A DNA stretch of 64,000 bases from JBBDIP01 sp050260675. GTDB lineage: Bacteria; Bacillota; Sulfobacillia; Fermentithermobacillales; Fermentithermobacillaceae. Shown here piece by piece: positions 42,364-50,906 of this stretch (position 1 is its first letter; every line of letters begins with the position of its first letter). Location: positions 62,001 to 126,000 of the forward strand of contig JBLNCN010000010.1 of NCBI GenBank assembly GCA_050260675.1, read 5' to 3'. The position numbers and the translations under genes are program-made. The notes below the pieces were generated by a model. It was not told where the DNA came from and did not search any database. It was given only the letters and a program-made list of their open reading frames with translations.

Positions 42364-42774
42364 GTGAGTGAGCCTATGCAGGCCGGAAACCCCCGGGGGG
42401 ATCTTTCAGTAACAGATGTGGCATACCAGATCCTGAAGGATCGCCGGGAGCCGATGAAGTATAAAGATCTTGTCGAAGAAGTCTTAACCCAGAAGGGATC
42501 GAAACCCGGGCAATCGTTGCCCAAACTCATGGCCAAGGCGCACACGGAGATCAGCCTCGATAATCGCTTTTTGAACCGCGGCAGCGGGATGTGCGGCCTA
42601 CGGGAATGGACCGTCAAACCACCTTCCTACAAGGTAGTGGAGGTCCTGTCGGGTGAGCGTCCAAAGCCCGGCGAGAGACTCCGAAGGGAACTTGTCACGC
42701 TAGACGAAAACTACCAAGAAGAAGCTACAGAAGAGGAACCGGTAGGGGAGCCCGAGGAACCCGAGGAGGGATAG
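42364..42774 (+). CDS. rpoE: RNA polymerase delta subunit (HARE-HTH protein)
   Basis: 136 residues from the GTG at 42364 (GGGGGTGG upstream); an in-frame GTG at 42286 is a weaker option. The N-terminal HARE-HTH domain reads LSVTDVAYQILKDRREPMKYKDLVEEVL, and the C-terminus is a run of Glu with Pro (EEATEEEPVGEPEEPEE), the acidic tail typical of delta, though shorter than in Bacillus. Delta raises polymerase recycling and initiation selectivity. It sits directly before pyrG, as in many Bacillota. Confidence 0.86.
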   Translation: MSEPMQAGNPRGDLSVTDVAYQILKDRREPMKYKDLVEEVLTQKGSKPGQSLPKLMAKAHTEISLDNRFLNRGSGMCGLREWTVKPPSYKVVEVLSGERPKPGERLRRELVTLDENYQEEATEEEPVGEPEEPEEG

Positions 42775-42790
42775 GGCTCCCTCCCCTTTT
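42765..42790 (+). terminator. Terminator/attenuator between rpoE and pyrG
   Basis: A 7-bp stem GGAGGGA (42765-42771) / TCCCTCC (42778-42784), extendable past one mismatch, followed by CC and TTTT. The rpoE stop codon lies in the loop and the T run touches the pyrG SD (AGGAGGT). The C/T-rich 3' arm after GGGCT resembles CTP-sensitive pyrG leaders, but no promoter was seen just upstream. Confidence 0.55.
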
Positions 42791-42803
42791 AGGAGGTCCA
42801 TAA

Positions 42804-44417
42804 ATGCCAAAATTCATATTTGTTACTGGAGGAGTAGTCTCAGGTCTCGGTAAAGGTATCACGGCCGCTTCGATAGGCACCCTCCTAAAAGCAAGAGGAT
42901 ACTCCGTCACCATCTGTAAAATGGACCCCTACGTCAACGTGGACGCAGGTACAATGAGTCCCCTCCAGCACGGCGAGGTATTCGTTACTGAAGACGGCGC
43001 CGAAACCGACCTTGACCTGGGCCACTACGAGCGGTTTATCGACAGGCCGCTCCGGGCTGCCAACAGCGTGACCACGGGCCAGATCTACGGCGCGGTTATC
43101 GCCAAGGAGAGGAAAGGGGAGTTCCTGGGCAGCACAGTCCAGGTCATCCCCCACGTCACTAACGAGATCAAGGAGCGCCTGCTTAGGCTGGCTCGTGATA
43201 CCAACGCCGACATCATCATCAACGAGATCGGCGGCACCGTGGGCGACATCGAGGGACTTCCCTTCCTGGAGGCCATCCGCCAGTTCAGGTTCGATGTCGG
43301 TCGCGACGACACTCTGTACGTGCACGTCACTCTCATCCCCTATCTGCCCTCCAGCGGCGAGCAGAAGACCAAACCGACCCAGCACAGCGTTGCCGAGCTG
43401 CGGTCCATTGGTATCGCTCCGGACGTCATCATCGCCCGCTCCTCCATGCCCCTCTCGGTCGAGATGCGGGACAAGATAGCGCTGTTCTGCAGCGTGGACA
43501 AAGGCTCGGTAGTGCAGAACCTGGATTCCCGAAGCATTTACGACGTCCCGGTAATGCTCGAGCGCGAAGGACTGGGTCAGATCATCGAGGACAAGCTTTG
43601 CCTGACGCCGCGGACCCCTGACCTGAAGGACTGGCACGAGATCGTCCACAAGATCGCCAATCCGGCCCACAAGGTGAAGATCGCCCTGGTAGGAAAGTAC
43701 GTAGCCCTTCACGACGCTTACAAGAGCGTAGTGGAGGCCCTCTACCACGGTGGCATATCCAATGACGCTAGGGTTGAAATCCAGTGGGTCGATGCCCACA
43801 TTCTGGACAACGCCGGAGACGACGAAGTGCAGGCCGTCCTCAAGGACGCGGACGGGATCCTGGTGCCAGGCGGGTTCGGGAGCAGAGGGATAGCAGGCAA
43901 GATCAAGGCTGTCCGCTACGCGCGGGAGAACAAAGTGCCCTTCTTCGGCCTGTGCCTGGGCATGCAGTGCGCCGTGATCGAGGTGGCCCGTAACGTTCTC
44001 GGGTTCGAGCAGGCTAACTCAACGGAGTTCGACCCTGATACGCCTCACCCGGTTATCGACCTAATGCCGGAGCAAAAAGAAGTGGAGGATATGGGCGGCA
44101 CCATGCGCCTGGGCCTCTACCAGTGCAGGCTAAAGGAAGGATCCCTGTCGCGCGAGGCATACGGATCCGAGCTGATCGAGGAGCGGCACCGCCACAGGTT
44201 CGAAGTAAACCCCAGGTATGTTCCGGATCTCATGAGCGGAGGGCTGATCCCGGTGGGCATCTGGCCGTCCAGAGGGCTCGTCGAGATCGTGGAGTTCAGA
44301 GATCACCCCTGGTTCGTGGGATGCCAATTCCATCCCGAATTCCTCTCCAGGCCCGTGAGGCCCCATCCGCTGTTCAGGGAGTTTGTGAAGGCGGCGGTTA
44401 AGAAGGCGGAGGGGTAG
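42804..44417 (+). CDS. pyrG: CTP synthase
   Basis: A 537-residue enzyme that aminates UTP to CTP. Amidoligase domain: KFIFVTGGVVSGLGKGITAASIG, KMDPYVNVDAGTMSP, HGEVFVTEDGAETDLDLGHYERF. Glutaminase domain: VPGGFGSRG, nucleophile Cys in FFGLCLGMQCA, and GCQFHPEF with the C-terminal His/Glu. Length and motifs are complete. ATG at 42804 behind AGGAGGT. Last gene on this strand before the non-coding region. Confidence 0.97.
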   Translation: MPKFIFVTGGVVSGLGKGITAASIGTLLKARGYSVTICKMDPYVNVDAGTMSPLQHGEVFVTEDGAETDLDLGHYERFIDRPLRAANSVTTGQIYGAVIAKERKGEFLGSTVQVIPHVTNEIKERLLRLARDTNADIIINEIGGTVGDIEGLPFLEAIRQFRFDVGRDDTLYVHVTLIPYLPSSGEQKTKPTQHSVAELRSIGIAPDVIIARSSMPLSVEMRDKIALFCSVDKGSVVQNLDSRSIYDVPVMLEREGLGQIIEDKLCLTPRTPDLKDWHEIVHKIANPAHKVKIALVGKYVALHDAYKSVVEALYHGGISNDARVEIQWVDAHILDNAGDDEVQAVLKDADGILVPGGFGSRGIAGKIKAVRYARENKVPFFGLCLGMQCAVIEVARNVLGFEQANSTEFDPDTPHPVIDLMPEQKEVEDMGGTMRLGLYQCRLKEGSLSREAYGSELIEERHRHRFEVNPRYVPDLMSGGLIPVGIWPSRGLVEIVEFRDHPWFVGCQFHPEFLSRPVRPHPLFREFVKAAVKKAEG

Positions 44418-44502
44418 AGGCAAGCACATAGGCGCGCATAGAGGCAAGCTCCGATCTGGGATGCCCCGATGTAGTGGACGGGCTGGATGTAGGGTGTTCG
44501 TG

Positions 44503-44890
44503 TGACCAATAGCAGTGTTGCATAGGTCGCGGCATGATCCGTCGGAGCAGTACTTCTCGCGATCGCCGCTTTGAGAGCTGCGGGCTAGTCGTCCGGTGAC
44601 TGATAGGGAGCCGTATCGGTCGCGTCCGCGATCCAAATGAGTCTCAACCTTATCACGTGGAGACCACTCAGATTTTCGGGGGTCACGGGATGCCTATTAC
44701 TAAGTTAGTCATATTCCCTCCGGTGACCATTACCGGTGAGAAGTCGGGTCACCACGTGCCTAATCAGAACTGATTAGTTACCGCGTGACCACACTTTTCG
44801 ACATGTTAGCCGCCTGATGACTAATAGCAAGCTGGCTAAAGGTCTCCAGGCGACCCATCGGAAATCGAGTAGTCATGCGGTGACTGATAG
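44503..44890 (+). repeat. Four dispersed TGACYRATAG motifs in non-coding DNA
   Basis: TGACCAATAG (44503-44512), TGACTGATAG (44597-44606), TGACTAATAG (44818-44827) and TGACTGATAG (44881-44890) lie in the same direction. Three of the four are preceded by G or GG and followed by G or GC. They occupy the 766-base gap (44418-45183) between pyrG and ddh, in which no gene was found. Confidence 0.55.
44722..44790. repeat. Nested inverted repeats in the pyrG-ddh gap
   Basis: GGTGACC (44722-44728) pairs with GGTCACC (44747-44753), and CTAATCAG (44760-44767) with CTGATTAG (44770-44777) across 2 bases. GTGACC/GGTCAC recurs at about 44681 and 44785. These could be protein-binding palindromes or RNA hairpins. 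Confidence 0.5.
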
Positions 44891-45023
44891 GCCCTCGATG
44901 GCGGCGCTCAATATTGGTGGGGCCTCGTCTAGATGGTCTCGCAGCGGAAGAGACGCGGAAGAAACGCGAAAAAGCCGAGGAAAAGCCGAGGAAAACACGC
45001 CGAAAGGATGCGAGCAGGATAAG

Positions 45024-45052
45024 GAAAGGGCTCCGTTACGGAGCCCTTTCTT
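45024..45052. terminator. Strong hairpin terminator, possibly bidirectional
   Basis: A perfect 12-bp stem GAAAGGGCTCCG (45024-45035) / CGGAGCCCTTTC (45039-45050) with a 3-nt loop and T-rich ends on both strands. It may end transcripts from the pyrG side and from ddh on the other strand. Confidence 0.75.
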
Positions 45053-45143
45053 CACCTATGGGCATACGTTAGCCCGCAACAGCCTGCTGCAGCCCCTGGG
45101 TCGCCAGCATCATATGGCGCGGTTGCAGATAGTTGCACCAGGT

Positions 45144-45186
45144 AATCACACCAGCAGTTAGATCAGGCAATCACACCAGGCAGTTA
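45144..45186. repeat. 25-bp-period direct repeat overlapping the ddh stop codon
   Basis: AATCACACCAGCAGTTA (45144-45160) recurs as AATCACACCAGGCAGTTA (45169-45186) with one extra G. The second copy contains the ddh stop codon. A further partial copy (CACCAGG) follows. Confidence 0.5.
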
Positions 45187-46074
45187 CACCAGGTCGTGCA
45201 GCAGTTTTTCGCGGTCTCCGGGGAGGAGGTCCACCGGCGGAACCTCAACCAGGGCATATGCACCCGGCTTCTGCCTGGTAGTGGCCCTTGCCGCCGAAAC
45301 CAGGACCTGCGCGGTAGCCGACGGATTGCAGAGCCGCATCTTAAGCTCCAGTGTCTGATTCTCGGCGGAGCCGCATCCGCCGTAGCGCTCCAGCGAGACT
45401 CCGTGCCCCATCGCCTCGACATCGGCGACGCAGTCCACGCGAGTGACGCGGGTTTCGTCGTTGACGAAGTAGGGGTCCTTCCTGATGGCTGCCGCGACTG
45501 CCTCAAAGCTGGCGCCGTCCTCGAGCTCGACGTATACGTCACGCTTGTGCTTGCCGAAGCCTGCAGGCAAGGTCATGGACAGGGCGTTCTTGACGCCGGG
45601 GATTGCCTTCACTGCCACCGTATGCCCCATGCTCATGCCCGGGCCGAAGTTGGTGTATGTAAGGCCTCTCGGAGCCATGGCCATGAAGAGGGCGCGGATG
45701 ATCGAGTCGGTACCGGGGTCCCATCCGGCGCTGATAATCGCCACGCTGCCGTTTTCCTTGGCACATGCGTCGAGGTCCTTGCGGAGATTCATGAGCGGGT
45801 CTCCGTGGATGTCGAAGCTGTCTACGGTGTTGATACCCTTCTTCAGATACTGGGGAGCGATGGTCGGGATCTGGCGGGACGGCGCGGCGAGCACAGCCAC
45901 GTCGACCTTGCCCAACTGCTCCACAGAAGTCACGACAGGGCAGCCGAGGCCAGGGTCATCAGGAGTCCTGCGGACCAGACCGGCCAGCTCCATGTCGGGA
46001 GCCTGCCTAATGCATATAGCCGCTTCCCTGCCGACGTTTCCGTAGCCGACTACACAGACTCGAATCTTGTTCAC
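45184..46074 (-). CDS. ddh: meso-Diaminopimelate dehydrogenase
   Basis: A 296-residue NADPH enzyme interconverting tetrahydrodipicolinate and meso-diaminopimelate in a single step, serving wall and lysine synthesis. N-terminal Rossmann KIRVCVVGYGNVGREAA, VDSFDIHGDP, ISAGWDPGTDSIIRALF, GPGMSMGHTVAVKAI and ALSMTLPAGFGKHKRDVYVEL are typical. It is shorter than the Corynebacterium type (about 320) and close to the thermostable Symbiobacterium type. GTG start at 46074 behind GGAGGTGG. A longer upstream frame is rejected for lack of an SD and of conservation. Confidence 0.92.
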   Translation of the reverse strand: MNKIRVCVVGYGNVGREAAICIRQAPDMELAGLVRRTPDDPGLGCPVVTSVEQLGKVDVAVLAAPSRQIPTIAPQYLKKGINTVDSFDIHGDPLMNLRKDLDACAKENGSVAIISAGWDPGTDSIIRALFMAMAPRGLTYTNFGPGMSMGHTVAVKAIPGVKNALSMTLPAGFGKHKRDVYVELEDGASFEAVAAAIRKDPYFVNDETRVTRVDCVADVEAMGHGVSLERYGGCGSAENQTLELKMRLCNPSATAQVLVSAARATTRQKPGAYALVEVPPVDLLPGDREKLLHDLV

Positions 46075-46386
46075 ACTGCCACCTCCGAGTGCCGAACTGC
46101 GTCGGGACGCGCGACGGGTCGCGCACGTCTCACTTTGTGCTATTTCGCACTTATCGGCTCGGTCACCTGCCGCTATTGTAACCCTACCGGAGCGGACACG
46201 CTCTCTCATCCTCTCTGCGCCGTTGCAGGCGGCCTGATAGACAGAGCTAATGGAGGAAACGTGCAACGACCGGCAGGCGGATAGACAGACATGGCAGAAG
46301 TGAGCGATACTTGAGTTCTGGAGGGAATCCTTGCCTCCGGGTCTAAAGCAGTACAAAGGTACAACAATAGAGTTGGAGTGAGGTCT
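46075..46386. other. Divergent intergenic region ddh / carboxyltransferase
   Basis: 312 bases with no gene. Small hairpins (for example GTGC/GCAC near 46137-46150) and AT-rich patches near 46170-46180 and 46350-46370 may contain divergent promoters, but no well-spaced -35/-10 pair could be named. Confidence 0.3.
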
Positions 46387-47817
46387 ATGAGCTCTCTTAC
46401 GCAAGGGATCGCACCTAGGAAGGTAGGCATCACTGATACCACGCTCCGCGATGGCCATCAGTCCCTGCTGGCGACGAGGATGCGGACCCCTGACATGCTG
46501 CCCATCATCGAGAAGATGGACCAGGTCGGGTTCCGCTCGGTCGAGGTCTGGGGCGGCGCCACGTTTGATACCGCGATGAGGTTCCTGAACGAAGACCCGT
46601 GGGAGAGGCTTGCCCTGCTGAAGCAGGCTTTCAGGAAGACTCCTCTCCAGATGCTGCTCCGCGGTCAGAACCTCGTTGGATACAAGCACTACGCCGACGA
46701 CGTGGTCGAAGCGTTCTGCAAGGCCGCAGTCAGGAACGGCATCTCAATCATGAGGATCTTCGACGCCGTCAACGACTCCCGCAACATGCGCAAGGCGATT
46801 GAGGTGTCGAAGGGCGAAGGCGCTCACATCCAGGCGACCGTCTGCTATACCATAAGCCCTGTCCACGACCTCAAGCATTACGTCTCGGTGGCGAGGGAAC
46901 TGCAGCACATGGGCGCCGATTCGCTGTGCCTCAAGGACATGGCCGGCATCCTTTCCCCCAAGGACGCCTTCAACATCGTGAAGGCGTGGAAAGAGGAGAT
47001 CGGCCTGCCGGTGCAGGTCCACTCCCACTACACGTCGGGGATGGCTTCGGCAACCTACATCAAGGCCATTGAAGCCGGCGCCGATGTGGTGGACTGCGCC
47101 ATCTCGACGATGTCGTTGTCAACGTCACAGCCGCCGGTCGAGTCGATCGTCGCGGCTCTGGACGGCACCGCTTACGATACGGGGCTTAACCTCGACCTCC
47201 TGTCCGAGATCGCCGACTACTTCAGAGAAGTCAGGCAGAAGTACAGCACGTTCGACAACGCGTCTCCGGTGCCGGATGCCAACGTGCTACGGTATCAGAT
47301 CCCCGGCGGCATGATCTCCAACTTCATCTCCCAGCTCAGGGAACAAAAGCAGCTCGACAAGCTTCCCGCCGTGTTCGCCGAGGTCCCCAGGGTCAAGGAA
47401 GACATGGGCCATCCGCCGCTGGTCACTCCCACCAGCCAGATAGTCGGTACGCAGGCGGTCTTCAACGTCCTCCTGGGCGAGCGCTACAAGATAGCCACCA
47501 ACGAGGTCAAGGACTACTTCCGCGGCCTCTACGGCAAGCCGCCCGCGCCTGTGAACCTGGAGATCCAGTGCAAGGTCATCGGGGACGAGAAGCCCATCAC
47601 CGACCGTCCTGCGGACCACATCGAGCCCGGCCTGGCCAAGGCCAAGGAAGAGCTGGGCGCTCTCTATACAAAGGAAGAGGACGTCCTCTCATATGCTCTG
47701 TTCCCGCCTCAGGCAAAGAAGTTCCTGGAGGAGAAGTTGGCCAAGCGGACGGGTGTGGATCAGCAGCTCCTGGAGCAGTCCAAGAAGGAGAGCCCGACAG
47801 GATACGCTCCGGTGTAG
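46387..47817 (+). CDS. Biotin-dependent carboxyltransferase subunit (transcarboxylase 5S / OadA type)
   Basis: 476 residues. A TIM barrel of the pyruvate/oxaloacetate carboxyltransferase family: VGITDTTLRDGHQSLLATRMRT (metal Asp), WGGATFDTAMRFLNEDPWERL, LCLKDMAGILSP with the carbamylated-lysine region, and QVHSHYTSGMASATY with the His pair. A PYC/OadA conserved domain follows (about 300-440). No biotinyl-lysine domain (AMKM) is fused at the C-terminus, so a separate carrier protein is required and is not in the window. ATG at 46387 with GGAGTGAGG. Confidence 0.9.
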   Translation: MSSLTQGIAPRKVGITDTTLRDGHQSLLATRMRTPDMLPIIEKMDQVGFRSVEVWGGATFDTAMRFLNEDPWERLALLKQAFRKTPLQMLLRGQNLVGYKHYADDVVEAFCKAAVRNGISIMRIFDAVNDSRNMRKAIEVSKGEGAHIQATVCYTISPVHDLKHYVSVARELQHMGADSLCLKDMAGILSPKDAFNIVKAWKEEIGLPVQVHSHYTSGMASATYIKAIEAGADVVDCAISTMSLSTSQPPVESIVAALDGTAYDTGLNLDLLSEIADYFREVRQKYSTFDNASPVPDANVLRYQIPGGMISNFISQLREQKQLDKLPAVFAEVPRVKEDMGHPPLVTPTSQIVGTQAVFNVLLGERYKIATNEVKDYFRGLYGKPPAPVNLEIQCKVIGDEKPITDRPADHIEPGLAKAKEELGALYTKEEDVLSYALFPPQAKKFLEEKLAKRTGVDQQLLEQSKKESPTGYAPV

Positions 47818-47833
47818 GGTACAGACGAACCAG

Positions 47834-47862
47834 AGGGCCGGTGCAGGCGCGCCGGCCCTTTT
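47834..47862 (+). terminator. Intrinsic terminator after the carboxyltransferase gene
   Basis: AGGGCCGG (47834-47841) / CCGGCCCT (47852-47859) with a 10-nt loop, followed by TTTTG. Confidence 0.8.
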
Positions 47863-47940
47863 GTTCGAAGGGTAGGAGTCCGATGAGGGGCGGGTAGAAG
47901 TCCGGTGGGAGGGCACGTCCACACAAGGGGGCTACATAAT

Positions 47941-48978
47941 ATGAAGGAAATCGATATCTACCAAGTGGATGCGTTCACCGACGCGCTGTTCGGAGGAAAC
48001 CCCGCGGGGGTTGTGCCCGACGCTACAGGTCTCAGCGACGAAGTCATGCAGAAGATCGCCAGGGAGATGGCGCTGTCGGAGACTGCGTTCATTATCGACA
48101 AGCGCGGCAAGGGTGTCGGCGGCCTGCCCTGCATCCTAAAGAACAGCGTCCAGGGCCCCGACGTGCTTAGGGCTGCCGATTTCGACGTCCGGTTCTTCAC
48201 CCCGTGGAACGAGGTGGACCTCTGCGGCCACGCCACCATCGGGAGCTTTTGGCTGCTGGCGGAACTCGGGATCATCGACCTGCGCCGGGCAACGGCAGTC
48301 TCCCAAGCATCCTCCAACCCCGGCGAGGTCCGCGTGTACCAGCAAACTAAGGCCGGCCTACTGCCGGTGGACATCATGGGAGGTTGCGAAGGCGCTCCGG
48401 CACGGGTGATGATGACCCAGAACCTGCCTGCGGTCGTGGCGGAGCCTTCATACGGAGAGATAGCGGAGCTCGAGGGCATCCTGGGCGCGCCGAAAGGCTG
48501 CATTACCGGCTTTGAGGGCCCGGATGGGCAGCGGGCAGTACCCCAAGTCGTGACCACCGGCCTGCCGGACTTGATTGTCCCGGTCAGTTCCCGCGAGGCT
48601 CTCCTGTCGATGCGCCCCAATATGGCGGCCCTTATCGATTTCTGCAACGCGAGAAAGATGGTGAGCTGCCACTGCTTCTCGCTGGAAACGCTCGATCCTG
48701 CCGCCACAGTCCATTGCAGGGATTTCTCCCCCGCGGTGGGCGTGCCTGAGGAGTCGGCGACCGGCACCGCGTCCGGTGCCACAGGCGGCTACCTGGTCCT
48801 CAACAAGCTGGTGCCGGTGAAAGAGCCAGTCACCAAAATAGTCTGTGAGCAGGGACATGTCCTCAAGAGGCCGTCCATCATCCACGTGGAAGTGGAGTCC
48901 GCCGCCGGCCGCATTACAGGCGTGCGGGTGGGCGGCAGCGCGGTCACGGCGATCACGGGGAAGATCCGGGTTCCCTAG
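47941..48978 (+). CDS. PhzF-family isomerase/epimerase-like protein
   Basis: 345 residues, longer than the usual 260-300. PhzF signatures: YQVDAFTDALFGGNPAGVV at the N-terminus, catalytic Glu in MALSETAFI, VRFFTPWNEVDLCGHATIG, and the second-half RDFSPAVGVPEESATGTASGA. About 20 extra residues lie between ETAFII and DVRFFTP. The family includes diaminopimelate-epimerase-like folds; substrates are mostly unknown. ATG at 47941 after AAGGGGGC. Confidence 0.87.
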   Translation: MKEIDIYQVDAFTDALFGGNPAGVVPDATGLSDEVMQKIAREMALSETAFIIDKRGKGVGGLPCILKNSVQGPDVLRAADFDVRFFTPWNEVDLCGHATIGSFWLLAELGIIDLRRATAVSQASSNPGEVRVYQQTKAGLLPVDIMGGCEGAPARVMMTQNLPAVVAEPSYGEIAELEGILGAPKGCITGFEGPDGQRAVPQVVTTGLPDLIVPVSSREALLSMRPNMAALIDFCNARKMVSCHCFSLETLDPAATVHCRDFSPAVGVPEESATGTASGATGGYLVLNKLVPVKEPVTKIVCEQGHVLKRPSIIHVEVESAAGRITGVRVGGSAVTAITGKIRVP

Positions 48979-49039
48979 ACCCTATCCGAGTCGACCAGTT
49001 GTCCACGTCAATTAGAAGGATCATGCGAGGAGACCGGAC

Positions 49040-50770
49040 ATGAGTTTCATAAAGAGATACAGGCGGGCAGTCCTGATACTCCTGGTTGGCTGCGTGCTCG
49101 CCGGCGCATGGGGACTCTACTATCTTCGGACGTCGCAATCGGAGTTCGCCAGGGGCTTTCGAGCCGTGGTGAAGAGCTACCTCCGCAAGAACGCCTTGCA
49201 GCATAGGCCCGACCTGGCCAAAGGACTCACTGTCGAGAAAGAGACGGTCTACGTCGACGGCGCCGCCGGCTCGATGCCGGACAAAATCGATGGCCACGAC
49301 ATAAAAGTTGTGTACGAGACACCCGACGGGCAGAAATTCTGCGATTACGCCAACGGGTTTGCGGTTCTTCTGCCGTCGGATATGGACCCCGACTTCACCA
49401 AGAGCCCGAAGTACGTGTCGTTCCAGAGTCCTAACGGGAAGGTCGTCATCAGCAGGGAATGGACCTACGACAGCAACGTGTCCGGATATGTGGAGCACTA
49501 CTTCTTCAGATTCCTGCTGGACAAGTCGTGGAGGGCGGAGAACAACGTTGAACTCTTGGAGAACACCAAGACGGACCGTTTCGAGCGGCTGACGGTCCGG
49601 CTGAACGACTACTCCGGCCCATTTGACACCTATACGTATCTCATCTTCAAGACGGGCTCGAAGAACTTCTTCTTCGCGATGATGAAGTACCCGTCGGAAG
49701 ACCCGATTGCGGCAGCCCTGCCTGACCGGGTTCTCCAGAGTTTCACCTACTTCAACCCCGAAGGTACCGCAAAGTATGCGACGGATTATCATCCGGAGCT
49801 CCCCGAAAACTGGACCGCGGAAACTCGCGCGGTCTATGAGAGGTTGGCTGCAGCGACCGAGGTCACATGGGGCATCTTCACCAAAGACGTGACCGGCCAG
49901 GGCATCGAGAGCACGATACCAGAGGTCGAGAGGAGAATCGACCACAAGTTCGGCATAATCCTCGCCTATACCGGTCTGGACGGCGGCTTTCCCGCGCAGT
50001 TCATGGAGAGGTGCTGCAGCGAGGGCCGGCTTGTTGAAATGACGCTGCAGGCGACGGAGAGCAACAACACGGCTCTGTTCGCCCGGTCACCGTGGCTCCA
50101 ACTTTACCGGACGGGCAACGACGAACGGATACGCGAGTTCGCCCGAGCCGCACGGGCATTCGGGAAGCCGTTTCTCTTCCGGCTCAACAATGAGATGAAC
50201 TCAGACTGGGTCAGCTACGGCGGCGTGGTGAACCTCCTTGACCCGGACATATACGTCGAGAACTGGCGCACGGTCTATAGGATCTTTGAAGAGGAAGGCG
50301 TCAACAACGCGATCTGGATCTGGAACCCGCACGACAGGGATTACCCGCCCAACGCGTGGAACGGCCAGGTGGCTTACTACCCCGGGGATGAGTATGTCCA
50401 GATGTTCGGCATCACAGGGTACAACAACGGGACCTACTACCGGAACGTCACGGGCGAGAGCTGGCGCGAGTTCGCGGAGATCTACGATAGGATAGACGCT
50501 GAGTTCTCGGGGCTGTTCGGCTCCTTCCCGTGGATCATAACCGAGTTTGCGTCGAGTTCAATCGGCGGAGACAAGGCGAAATGGATAGACGGCATGTTTG
50601 AGAACATAGGCAGGTACAAGAACATCAAAGCTGCCGTGTGGTTCAGTTACGCAGACTACGACCCCAAAGATAACAAGACGGTATCCCGGCCGTACTGGCT
50701 GGACGAGACCGACGCCACCGTCGAGGCGTTCAGACGAGGGCTGGCGAGGAAGGTGGAAACGGCGCCATGA
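49040..50770 (+). CDS. Membrane-anchored glycoside hydrolase, GH26-like
   Basis: 576 residues. An N-terminal basic stretch with a membrane anchor (about 9-28) leads into an unassigned extracellular domain (about 30-260) and a C-terminal TIM-barrel resembling GH26 beta-mannanases: acid/base Glu385 in FRLNNEMNSDW, VNNAIWIWNPHDRDYPP, and nucleophile Glu502 in PWIITEFASSS. It may act on a cell-surface or environmental mannan or glucan; the substrate is inferred only from the family. ATG at 49040 behind GCGAGGAGA. Confidence 0.8.
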   Translation: MSFIKRYRRAVLILLVGCVLAGAWGLYYLRTSQSEFARGFRAVVKSYLRKNALQHRPDLAKGLTVEKETVYVDGAAGSMPDKIDGHDIKVVYETPDGQKFCDYANGFAVLLPSDMDPDFTKSPKYVSFQSPNGKVVISREWTYDSNVSGYVEHYFFRFLLDKSWRAENNVELLENTKTDRFERLTVRLNDYSGPFDTYTYLIFKTGSKNFFFAMMKYPSEDPIAAALPDRVLQSFTYFNPEGTAKYATDYHPELPENWTAETRAVYERLAAATEVTWGIFTKDVTGQGIESTIPEVERRIDHKFGIILAYTGLDGGFPAQFMERCCSEGRLVEMTLQATESNNTALFARSPWLQLYRTGNDERIREFARAARAFGKPFLFRLNNEMNSDWVSYGGVVNLLDPDIYVENWRTVYRIFEEEGVNNAIWIWNPHDRDYPPNAWNGQVAYYPGDEYVQMFGITGYNNGTYYRNVTGESWREFAEIYDRIDAEFSGLFGSFPWIITEFASSSIGGDKAKWIDGMFENIGRYKNIKAAVWFSYADYDPKDNKTVSRPYWLDETDATVEAFRRGLARKVETAP

Positions 50771-50906
50771 CGCTCCGCTCCCACCCATTCCCGCCCCGCC
50801 CAATCTGTTCCCCTGCAGGATCTTAAGCCTACGCCAAGAAACAATCCTCACATACGGAACACACATGCTTTACGCTCGTCTAACTGCCAAGTGAGGTGAA
50901 ACTGGC

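Noticed and set aside
42885..43799. 304-codon minus-strand ORF
   Set aside because: Shadow of pyrG with no SD or recognisable motif.
44817..45161. ORF starting ATGACTAATAG in the pyrG-ddh gap
   Set aside because: No SD, no family, runs through the strong terminator; the start is part of a repeated motif.
46310..46340. Possible second -24/-12 promoter (TGGAGGGAATCCTTGCC)
   Set aside because: The GG-GC distance is 11 rather than 10 bases and the flanks match poorly.
46075..46689. 200-codon N-terminal extension of ddh
   Set aside because: GTG at 46074 has a good SD and the extension overlaps the divergent carboxyltransferase gene.
48953..49945. 330-codon minus-strand ORF
   Set aside because: Antisense to the GH26-like gene, whose motifs are clear.
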